From Actinostola sp. cb2023 (taxonomy: Eukaryota > Cnidaria > Anthozoa > Actiniaria > Actinostolidae): 64,000 nucleotides of DNA. The translations under genes and the position numbers were made by a program. Shown here in pieces: positions 23,554 to 34,600 of this stretch (its first letter is position 1; each line of letters opens with the position of its first letter). The notes beneath the pieces are model-generated. The model was given only the letters and a program-made list of their open reading frames with translations. It did no database searches and was not told where the DNA came from. The DNA lies in NCBI GenBank assembly GCA_033675265.1, contig JAUJYZ010000948.1, forward strand, positions 834,501 through 898,500, in the 5' to 3' direction.

Positions 23554-25471
23554 TGTATACTCGATCAGGCATTATGACAGTTGCGTGACGAGGGAGACGG
23601 CTATGTGTCGGTGTGTTTTACGAGTTACTGAAAACAACTCGACTGGCTCGACTGTTTGCATGACTTCTGTACATATAGCTTTCTGTCAATAGATGTAGTT
23701 ACATCGCTTGTCGTGAGTTTAAATACTCAAGGACATAACTGTACACGTACTATTACAATTAGCAACAAACATGGCATAGCGAGGTCATGATAGTTTTTGA
23801 GTTCATTTGATTTGCTTTTGAGTTCATTTTTTGATGAGTTCGAGTTCGTGGAACGACGTCGTAGAACAGCCCTTTCGAAAACGCTCGAGGAAGATTTAGA
23901 GTATGCGTATCTGGTATGTAATACTTAGGCGTATGCGTTTGGATGGCTTGCGTCATTTCTCTCACTACACAAGATGACTTGTTCTCTCTCGATCCAGCAC
24001 GAGCTTCTAGTCCTTCTACCACTTCTAGTCGTCGAACGATGAACTAGAATCCTGACCTTTTAATAGCTTGAAGATCTAAAACTGCTTTCAAAACTAAGAG
24101 ATACTTGAGTCAAGTCTACTTGAGCGTTTTTTAGCGAGTTTTGGGACAGAGTGTGTCGCTCCCTTATCTGCTGAGTTTGAAAGCGATTAGAGCGATACGA
24201 TTTTTAGCGATTTTTTCGGGGGACAGAGTGTAGCTCGCTCCCTTATCCTGCTGAGTAATCTTGAAACTCGATACGATTTCAAATACTTCGCATTTGGTGT
24301 ACCCCGATACGATGAATAATAAAACAATTCGCATTCTGCCTGTTACTAGCAGAAAAACGAAATAAAAAAATCATTTTGAAAACAAAACTTGGAGCGCAGT
24401 TTTATATCCTCTACTCATTTAAGTGGCTTCCTCCGGAAGTGCCCGAATTTTGAAAACAAAATATAAAATAAGTTTAAGAGGAAAGTGCAAATAATTCCGT
24501 TTAGTAGACGTCATCAAATTTGCATATTGAGATTTCAAACCTCTATAACTCATAAACGCAAGGTTCCTTAACGCTATCAAAAAATGAACTGAATTCGCGA
24601 CCGCATTTAAGAAAAACTATTCAGCATATATTGAATAGATTTTCTCAAAACAATCTGCCTAAAAGATCTAAGTAAATTAGGGGTTAGAAATGTGCACTTT
24701 TTAAAGCTTAAACCGATCAAATGTGTCAAATGTGTCTTTTGTCAAGGAGTAAAGCGTTGCCTAACAACTCGAAACTGGAGTATAACTTTGCCAACAGGGA
24801 GTCACATGCCCCTAGAATCTTTCGAAACTTGAACTCCTTAGAGTGCGCTTGGCGTGCGTCACTTGCATCATACTTCAGAAATCAGGTTAGAAAGAACAAG
24901 TTGTACTACGTCACCGAGGATTGAACTCAGTCTGATCTCTCGCTTAGCAGGCAGCGCACATGCCAACTTGTGTAAAGCTGTTATCTCCTCTGTTTATGTG
25001 AACGTGTCAGGGAGTTTGTCGACACCGGGGACTGAAAAACACGCTCTACAAACCTGGAAATTTTTTGGGGAATTGAATTTCCTGAACTTTTAAATTTTCA
25101 AAGCTTGGAAATTCTTTTTGAAAATGTCCAAAAACTTCTCCAAAACCTTTGAAATAATTTCCTATGAATTTCCACGGTTTGAGAGCGTGTGTTTTTTACT
25201 ATTGTGTGAGTGGTTCTGATTTTGGAGAGCGGACGTGTTTTTTACATACTGTGTGAGTGTTTCTGATTTTGGATGGCAAAGGACGATTCAGTATAATGTA
25301 AAGCCGCCATCTTGTTTTGCCGCCATCTTGTTTCGGCCGCCATCTATCTTGTTCTGCATGCGAAGAGAAAATCATTGAAACTCGTCACTAGGCTCTCCCT
25401 AGAGGCCTCTTTGGTCAAGAACGAGCCATCTCTTAGTGGCAAAAGATGACGTCCTGTGTGATGTGAGTTCA

Positions 25472-25806
25472 GTGAGTGCCTGAGTTATAGCGATCAGTCA
25501 GCTTTCAAACATGACGACGTATTTACCTGGTTATCTTCTGCTACGGCTTAAACTGATGCAAATATCTCTTAGATTTCTGAGGCTATACATATTAGCCTTT
25601 TTTTACTTTCCATCGAAAAAGTCTGCTTTTTTAAGCGGCCATTTTACTGGCGGCCTCTGTCTAAAATCTGGTTATTACTAACTTACAATACAGGAAAGTC
25701 GATGACGACAGCTCTAAACTTATGTAAAGCCTCAGAGATCGAGATGTCATCGATGGACAGCCGTTAAATTTGCGTGTATCTTGACTGATCGCTATAACTT
25801 ACGACA
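25472..25806. mobile_element. MITE-like element, 24-bp terminal inverted repeats
   Basis: The left end AGTTATAGCGATCAGTCAG matches the right end CTGATCGCTATAACT. Inner pairs such as GCTTTCAAAC are weak. Confidence 0.55.
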
Positions 25807-25865
25807 GAATTACAATTATCACGTATTGTCAGTAGAGTTCGTATCCCAAAAGATCCGTACAATTC

Positions 25866-25915
25866 GCATCGTTTCGTTTCGCATCGTTTCGTTTCGCATC
25901 GTTTCGTTTCGCAAA
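25866..25915. repeat. 15-bp tandem repeat
   Basis: About three units of TTCGCATCGTTTCGT. Confidence 0.75.
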
Positions 25916-26529
25916 AGATCATAAGCCTATTATTTCATCATGAACTTTACTTCTGTCTAAAATCTTCTAGCACAATACAAGTGATACAGCTCTATTAATC
26001 GAGGTCATCGAGGACACTTAAATTTTCTATCTTGAAGGGCAATAACAATTAATATTTTTTAATAAACTCTTGAGAAGATAACCGGATTCTTTTGTCTTGC
26101 CCGTTTCTTTAGATAATTTGCATCTATTTTCGTAAAGAAATCAAAATCTGTCAGTCGCCACAAAAGATGGCAAGCCTGGAGTGAGTTGCCTGAAACTTGG
26201 TGATTTACTGAAGTAAACAAGTTACCGAACCTTGGTAGAAATCAGAAAACTATTGTTTCTTGATTAACCTTGGTTTTCTGATTTGTACCGTGGTAAAGCC
26301 CTCAAGTGTTAACACGGCATTAGTCATCAATGCACAAATCTCTCACAACGAGGAGTTCTTTGTGTCATTACTCTTCTATTGATGTTTGAGGAATTAGACA
26401 CATGCAAATATAATCTGGAAAGTTGTCGATAATCTCCGTGGTTTTGGCTGTAGAAACTGGCACTTTACCCCTGAGGTCTGGTGCTAAAATCACATAGTTA
26501 CATGTACTTCTAATATACCAGCTTCGAGT

Positions 26530-26770
26530 TGTTTAGACACCGCTGTACTCCTTGACAAAAGGCGCATTTACTCAGCCTTGGCCTCGATTCAGTGTAAATT
26601 ATTCACAAAAACCAACAAGAACACATTTAAAATGTTGCCACATTGTACAATAGAAACCCTTTTTTTAATTGCACAGGTTATTGTCTGGGTTGAGGCAAAC
26701 GGGCTGAGCAAATGCGCCTTTTGTCAAGGAGTACAGCGTTACCTAAAACAACTCGAAAGCTGGAGTATTA
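26530..26770. mobile_element. Foldback family 'CTTGACAAAAGGCGCATTT' (copy 1)
   Basis: ACCGCTGTACTCCTTGACAA pairs with TTGTCAAGGAGTACAGCGTT, around a CCTCGATTCAGTGTAAATTA interior. A second copy is at 45506-45717. Confidence 0.7.
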
Positions 26771-26899
26771 CTTGTGTCGGTGGGGTAGTCACATGCCCCT
26801 AGAATATTCCTCAGAGTGTGCTTGGCGTGCGTCCGGTGCATCGTACGTCAGATAATTCCTAGAAAGAGTATAAGCTGTTTGCGTGAGGTGTATGTTTTA

Positions 26900-28147
26900 A
26901 CATACAGAGTTCGCACGTGCTTCCAAAGACCAAACACGTGTTCACTTGACAATCACGCATTGTGATTGGCTAACAGCGTTGCTAGGCAGCCGGGGTCGTC
27001 CAGGCCCCTCATTATTAGATTGAAATATACTCGGAAATTAGCATGTGAAAGGAATCGAGCTTTTTTAATAAATACTCAGGTTTTGTCTTTTTTGGAAAAG
27101 TAATCACTTCTGGGAATCTCTACTTTTTGGCTCATCTGATAAGCCAGGTAAATCTCCTGTGTTTTGGAAAATAAATGGCACTCGACGGTAAAATGAAGAG
27201 TTCGTTTGGTGTTATTTTCTGTTACAAACAATAACAAACGGTAGTTACTGCATCATTTTATGTTGACCATGAATACACGATAATAATCTCTGTATTAGAC
27301 CTATTGTACTCTGGTTCCTAACGACTCCTAGCTACCCTTTATTTGAACATGAACGCTGCGTTTCGTAATTCGCATTTTTGCTACAGAGTCAAATTAACAG
27401 GAACTTCAGCGAAAAGGAAGTCCTACGGCCTCGAATAAAATAGTTATTGGAAAAGAACCTGTCAAATTGTGGGAACTTGTGAAGCGGAAAAATCTGCCAC
27501 CAGTTCGCGAAAACAAAAGGTTCTGAGGATATGATTTTGATTTGGTTTTGAGACGTTAACAATGAGTGAAAGTCAATTCTCAATCCATGAGTAACATTTG
27601 GAGCATATCCGGCAGCAATACTAGTTGAGACTGGGTGGAAATTAAACCACCCTGGTATACCCCTGCACAGAGCTAAAACAACACTCTGTTCTTATTCGTC
27701 ACATGCAGAGCAAATTTGAGTTCCTACAAGTGGTTGAATACAATATCATAATTTTGATTTTCAGATAGATTAGCCTGTCTCGCAATGCTATGACTGTACT
27801 TGCTCGAGCTATGCTGCAAGGTGTTTTGTCGTCAGTAGTACTTGTATTAAAAACTTGGTTCGATTATATGGGTTTCCGCTCTCTGTCAATATTCGCTTGG
27901 AATTTGCAAATAGCTCGCTCGACAGCACGAGGGAAGTGATCACCGTGGCGATTGTTGACCTAGAGATAAGCTTTGTGATTGGTTGAGACGGGCAGCTGGT
28001 GGCCAGCCTCCCGGCCAATAGAAAAGAATACTGCTCCTATGTTTTGCGAAGTCGCGAGTCGCGAGCATTAGAAGTTTACAACTACGAGCTAAAATGCTAG
28101 TTCAAAATCGCTGATTCAAAGGTAAATTAAATGGAATGCAATTCTAG
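26900..28147. other. Intergenic sequence upstream of the KSR-like gene
   Basis: I see no repeat arms or exon here. It may contain the promoter or unrecognised 5' exons of the KSR-like gene. Confidence 0.4.
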
Positions 28148-28195
28148 CGCTTCGTTCTCGATGGAATAGACGATGCAGAACGAACGGCTGCACAG
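28148..28195 (+). CDS. Candidate 5' exon of the KSR-like gene (unproven)
   Basis: The segment is bounded by ATTCTAG and a good donor (CACAG/GTAAG). Only the frame ending in phase 1 fits the next exon, reading LRSRWNRRCRTNGCT. There is no similarity to KSR conserved area 1, and it could equally be 5' UTR. If so, translation would have to start elsewhere. Confidence 0.25.
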
Positions 28196-28572
28196 GTAAG
28201 GTTCTTGGGTTTCTTCTCCTTGGAGATATTCCTCGTGAAGCATGTAAATTCATCGTCAATTTTGTAAGCAATGACTACTACGATGTACGTGTAGCAAAAG
28301 TCTAGATCATCTATTATCGAATTTATACGGCTACAACATGTACTTCTAAATAGAGAGATATTTGATCTTTAATCTTCTCCAAACAGAATTACAATTCCAA
28401 GGCTTTCATGACTCGATAAAGTGGCTTCTCCCTGCGATACGTGTTTTTCGCCTTAGTTCGGCGACTGAACAACATCGGGGATGTTTTATTGTGAAGAGAA
28501 AAGACTTGTATTGTTTTGTGTAGCTCCAACACCTGTTCCATTTGACGGATAGCAATCGAATTTGCCTTACAG

Positions 28573-28693
28573 ATTGCCTTTTCCTTTTTTCGTCCAAATC
28601 GTTTAGCTTCACCAAGACTATACTTTGTAGAAGGGTATGCGATAGATGCAGGAAAGTCATCCGTTTTTTTGGCTACCGTTGCAGGGTATGCAG
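28573..28693 (+). CDS. KSR: KSR-like exon: first half of C1 zinc finger
   Basis: The acceptor is GCCTTACAG and the donor GTGAGT. It encodes [17 protein letters not shown], then [10 protein letters not shown]. The CxxC-x10-CxxC spacing is that of a C1 domain, and FGYRC resembles FGVKC of KSR. The usual first zinc ligand (His, 12 residues before CDRC) is Phe here. The start could instead be near 28631 (TTTGTAG). Confidence 0.75.
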
Positions 28694-31600
28694 GTGAGTA
28701 TCATCGCATCAGTTGAGAGCGATATTTCGTGTTGTCACAGCGTAATATTATAAATGTTAGGTTGTACATATAAATATTAAACTGAGTTACGCGGAATTAG
28801 TCCTTAGGGAAGTTCGTTTCGCTGGCAAACAACAAGCTATCTTTAATTACACTCGCTCAACTAGTAACCGCTTTTCATTTAGGTATAAGTGTCACAGAAA
28901 ATGCTCGTCCTGTACATCACAATACTGTCAAAGTGTGGTCTTCCAAGCACAACAGAGTAAGCAAGGATTCAAACACTGTAATTCTGTGCAATTTTCAGTA
29001 TTTTTTTTCTTTATCACTTCGGATACCGTATCGCGTCCTAAACATGTTCTGTTTCATATTCATTTTTTGTTATATTTCATTAACAGTGACATGTCGGGTG
29101 GGGAAATTTTGGCACAAGCATCCAAAAGATAGAAGAAAATGGCCACTAGACTCGACGGAGTTCGATTCGCTTCCGAGTCCGAATTCTGCAGGACCAGGTC
29201 ACCTACAAAGGAGTCTAACACCAAGGAAGTATACTGACGCGAAGGGGAAAATCCGCCAAAAACTGATAAATGGGATTTATGATTCTTTCTGTTATAGCCC
29301 CAGGCACGGGGTTGATTTGTACCCTTCCAATGAATCCCAAACTTTTTCACCAACAACTACAAACGTTACAGTGCATAGAACCGGCGGTTATACGGCGAAG
29401 CAGTTGCCACTACAAGCGGATCTCAATGTTGACATTGCTAGCGACAACAATCAATGCACTTCGCAAGCAGTTGAGCAGTTCCTACCATGTCCACAGTCAT
29501 GGAAGAGAACTTACTCGTGGTCAAGCCGACATTCGGCTATGACTTCATTCACCTCATCGTCGGGTTATTCCTCACTACCCGCGTCTTGCCCTTCGTCTGC
29601 CAACTCTCACCGAAGCACATCCCCGACACCAGACTTCACAAACATACCACGCTCTCTAACTGCAACCTTGGAACGATGTAGTTTGGAAGAAGATATCGAC
29701 TTAGAAGGAAGAGTTGAAGAGTTTTGCTGGGAGAAATCGCTACCGCTAAGTAGATTGCCGGGTACATGGCCTTTACCGAGGAAAGCAAACACAAGTCAAC
29801 GAGAAACGAAAAGAATATTCTCAGGTAAGACCTCGAAAATCTCCTTTTTTTGAAGTTATTGTTTTTTGTTTTTGGCGAAGAAGGTATACGCTATAACTTC
29901 CTTTTCGTTTTTCAGCCATTTCTTTTATAATGTTTATTTATATTTTTGTCTTTGTTGACTTGGGCATGTATGAGTAATGCTTTTTGTAATGTATGCATAT
30001 GTAAATTGCTTCCTCACGTCTTAAGAGGGTTGTTGTTTTCTTTAATTTTACACTCTCCTCGCTTTAAGGCTTTCGGTATCACTCTAAAATGATGGAAATC
30101 ATGATCAAATGTTGAAGATTGTTCGCGACCTCGCCTGTAACGAGAAAAACCTTAGAAACACTTTTATCAAAATGAATTTTTTAGTAATTGAAACCGAAGA
30201 CAAAATAAAAAAGACAGCTTTCAAATCCCGCATGATCAGTGAAAGCATTAACTGATTCTGTATTTGGCTTTTGACGTTTGCTCTTTCACAAGAAACCAGA
30301 CCAAATTACAAAATTAGATACTGACGATTTCTAGGTCCGTCTATACTGCTAATTGAGACTCCGTGAAAAATCTGAATGAGGTTTCTTTGCCTTTGCAAAG
30401 AATACATTGCTTTGCGGTTTTGTGAGTATGTTGCAAGTTCCTATTCGATTATTCGAAAGTTTTCGCGAAAAATCGAGTGCGAGTCACGAATTGGGGTCAC
30501 GGAATTCAGTTATACGTTTAGAAAACTCGAATTTCCGTCCACAATTCGAGAGCGACTGAGCTATATCAAGAGACCAAAGAAATTCGACTTTTTCGATGTT
30601 TTTATATATCATAATATATCCTAAACGGAACCGCAAAAATGTTTCTTGTGCCGTTTAAAACCCCCTGATTGGCATCTTCAAAAGTCGTTTCAATATTGGA
30701 TGCATTTCCCGTTATTTATGTATCTGCAAAGTAAAGACCTCATCTTATTGGATTTTTGCATGCTATATGCTATTTCATGGGGTACAAAGACATCATTTCA
30801 ATCCAAATTCACAAATAAATACGTCTAAACAGAGCCGTACACATCACAGGGGCAGGGGGGGCAGTCGCCCCTCCTAGCAAGGCGAAAAATATACCAAAAA
30901 GTAATGAGAACTGTACTATTTTCATTTATTTTCTGCTTTTCAATACGTACTGACCCCCCTTGAATTTTGGGTTATGTACGGCCCTGCTAAAACTCGGCTT
31001 TTGAGCCCGAAACTCTTTCATATACGGAATATTCAGAAAAAAAACTGTCTTTGGAGTCATTGTAAAATATACATGTATATATAGAGTCGTTTAGTTCGAC
31101 TAAAATCAGTGACGCATGCAGTAATGATCGCGCCGTGTATCAGGAATTTTACACAGTTATCTTCTAGTCATAATTCTTGCTTTGTAAAGAAAGAAATGCT
31201 AACAAACATACAAACAAACAATAAATAAAACTTAAATATGTTGAAAACTATTCACAGTTTATTGTCAGTCTATAAATACACCAACGGACAGTCTCTTAAT
31301 GGCATATTTTTCATTAAAAAAACCATTAAAAATATTCAGGACTTCGGACCTCGGAATTAGTGAAAGTGTTTAGTTGAGTCGGTTCTTTGTTACCTAAGTT
31401 GCGTGCGAGCTGGGATTTGTACTTTACATGTGTCGGTCAATTAACTACGATTTTCAATCAAAATTACCATCTAGTGAGCAAAACTGCATTAGCTTGAAGG
31501 CGCTTTTCACTTTAACATAATCCCAGAAAAGCTGGGGTTTTTACGGTGCAGCAGTGCAAAACAATTACTAAAGATTACTTATCGAACATCGCAGAATTAA

Positions 31601-34600
31601 ACACCTTTCCGCCGGTCACTTTGCACTCTCTCCTGGCACGTGATGGACTGACTGACTGAATAGATCACGTGATAGAGTAGTGATCAGCAGATCCAAATCG
31701 CACTTGTTCATTTGTGCTTTACAGGAAAGAGTTTCTAATCGAGAGGATTAAGAACGCTTGATGGAGTCGTGTGTATATTTTGCGTGATGAAACCGACGCG
31801 CAACTTGCCTGGGGTTACACTCGTGCAGATGCGGTTGTAATTTAAAGATAAAACACACATTTTAAGAACCTCAGTCGAGTTGTCTAGCTCTTTTGAGTCG
31901 TTTTGCTAGATAAACAACGGACGTTTTAGCCATGCAATATTCGTCGTGTTTTCCTGGCTGGATCAATTTGCCGAAGTTTGTATTCGCCTGAGCGACCCAC
32001 TCGGCTTGTCATCGTCATCAAGACGTGAATCTCCACACGTGTGTTGCATGACCATTATTTTTTTGCGCTATGCAATTTTATTTTATTTTAATTTTTTTCA
32101 AGATTCGCCCATAAGGCAGGTGTTGCATAATAGGACACGAAGTCCCCTTTAAAATACCTTACACCACGTCCCACCCAATAAGAATATAACCCAGTATACC
32201 CGACCCCTGATTATTAGTCACATTGACAAACCACTCTATATTCATTTAGCATTTTCAATGAGTCTCACAGCAACAACAACAAACACAACTGCAAAATTAA
32301 AGCATTTTTCATTGACTATATAATGGCTGCTGCTAATTAGCATAATAGTTGTACATTTATGCTTAAAGTAGCAAAATGGTTTCACAATGATAGCAAATGC
32401 TCCAAGAAAGTTAGTCTGTGAGTTTGAAGGTGAAATATTAAATTTCTGCGAAGTTATGAGTACTTTATAGTGTGGAAAAAAACACATGAAAACAAGGCTC
32501 TAAAGGCCTCGGTTGATAAACACATACAAAACTCTCTGTTTTTGATCCGTAATAACTTCTTGAATATTAGGTCTATAACAACCCAACTTTCCAATTTTGT
32601 GTATTTTGAAGTACTCTTTCCGATGGCTGAAACAATTTGTACTGTAAAGGTTTTAGTTTGTCTATTTTAAATGCATAGGGTCTATGCTCCTAGTGATTCA
32701 ATTTTAGCGACTTTACTATACTTCCATATTCCAGCGTAAGAAATTTTAAAAGCTAGTGTGGATACACCTATCAATGCACTGACTGACACAACGACTGTCA
32801 CGGCCGTGAAAAGAGAAAAAAGGCTTAACACGTCCAATTCATCAAAGTGTCACAGTTCTAGTGGTTCTAGTGGCAAACTGGTGCTCCCACTTATGGCAAG
32901 TCACAAACCTATTAATTAAATTTCGGTCAAGTCTCTCAGTCATAAATCAATGCCAAAGAATGAGTTCTATTTGCCGAGAAAATCAAATGTCGTCTGCATG
33001 TTTCTGATGTTCATACGACAGAAGATCAACATTTCTTTATTCGAATGCGTTTTGTAACTGAGGTGATTTACATGTCATGATCGACGCACCGAGCTAGCTT
33101 ACAGCCCTCAAAGAGGGGGATCTCAGACACCTCGTAATGACACTTGTCACTTTCTCCTCCGTTTTGTAATGAGTTTTCTCCTTCTACAGCCCCTGCTGCG
33201 TACTGTAAATTCCCTCTTTCTCTCGCTAAAGTCACGGACACCTTTATCTGGTTCCTGCTGCACTGTTTTACTGTAAATTCCCTCAGTTTTATACTGTGAA
33301 TTCCCAATCCCGGAGGCAGATCAGACCTCACTAAGACGTCAATGTTCGAGAACAGTTCATAGAGTTCTATTTTAAGCTGAATATTTTTAGTACTTGTGGC
33401 CCGTAAAAATAGATAATTTGCAGACTCGCATACTGAAATACTGAAATACTGAAAAAGGATCATATACAAGTCATTTTAAAATAATCAGATTGTGATCCAA
33501 TCTCTGGACCCTCCAAATCATCATTCCATGTATGAACTACCTCTATAGAACGACCACCGCTTTAAAGCGACCAGAGTTCTTTATATATGAACTACCTCTA
33601 TAAAACGACCATAATTACATTTACAATAAACTTCTCTACATCGACCAACGACTCGGGCTTCGTTTCAGTCCAGGACACCATTGGACATGTTACAAACGCA
33701 AGTACGTCATATAATACAGCATCTATAGAGTCGTTTTCGTATGAGTGGGAAACCTACGGTACGGACTTACGGTCACGGTACGGGAATCGAAGACATTGTA
33801 TTCAACCAATCACAGCGCGCGAAATCATTTCTCAACCAATCAGAATGCTTGGATACCGCACGATGATGGCGCGATACGGTCACCGCACGGCACGAACCGT
33901 ACCGTAGCTACTTCCCACTCTAACTGTTACAGGATTGCACCATGTTTATAGTCTTACAGTTGATTGTGATAGTAGAATTATATCACAGTTTCTGCCAGTT
34001 CCCTCCGCTCTTTTAGGGTGCGTTCGATTGAACTTATTCCGGAATAGGAATAATTCCAGATTCTGGGGCAGACGGATGACGTCATTATTCCGGAATATTC
34101 CAAGCATTCTGCTATGATGAGCAGAATGTTTGGAGTATATTCCGCTTATTCCGGAATCGGAACAAACTCAATTGAACGGACATTCCGTATTATTCCACGT
34201 ATTCCTATTCCAGAATAAGGTCAATCGAACGCACCCATAATGTTCTATTTAGACAAGCCACGTGTTTAGCTATTGCAATATGGCGTTAGTTCACTGAAGT
34301 TTTTTTTTTTTTTTTCTAGTTCCTTTTTTTTTTCACTGAAGCTGGTAGAAGGTAGAAAGCGAGAGGAAATGCCAGGCGGCACACTGATACTTGCTATTAC
34401 TTCGCCTTGCATAACACGATGCAGGAAATACTGGTGACGTTCGTGTTTCCTTACTTGATGCTAATGTATTTAGGGACTGACGTGCGCTAGGCGACAAAAG
34501 GAGAGGATACGATTCTTGTTTAAAGCCTCTTTTAACACTAGGTGTCATATATGTTGCTGGAGTTTGGGTTGTAAACGATAAGGCGCGTGAAATGTTCGTG

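Larger units (their letters stand above)
22005..24707. mobile_element. 2.7-kb element with about 165-bp terminal inverted repeats
   Basis: 22005-22170 and 24495-24707 are inverted copies. Shared blocks include AACGCAAGGTTC, GAGGTTTGAAATCTCAATAT, GCAAATTTGATGACGTC and ATATGCTGAATAG. The interior has no recognisable transposase. It contains a nested foldback, a short tandem duplication and a repeated pair (TATACTCG..GGCATTATGACA..GTTGCGTGACG) near 22312 and 23558. Two protein-like ORFs inside are noted as a finding. It is probably a non-autonomous DNA transposon; a segmental inversion is the alternative. Confidence 0.6.
24710..26900. other. Repeat-rich intergenic stretch, no gene
   Basis: 24730-24900 and 26700-26880 share blocks (TTTTGTCAAGGAGTA, GTCACATGCCCCTAGAAT, GTGCGCTTGGCGTGCGTC), so a dispersed repeat occurs twice. 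GCCGCCATCTTGTT occurs in three near-copies at 25304-25360. Confidence 0.5.

Noticed and set aside
28933..29086. 5' part of the 306-aa ORF before 29087
   Set aside because: The acceptor ATTAACAG at 29086 and the C1 exon ending 28956 with matching phase make this stretch an intron.
33068..33469. 133-aa minus ORF
   Set aside because: No recognisable domain, no splice context, and it overlaps small repeats (TACTGTAAATTCCCTC twice). Chance is more likely.
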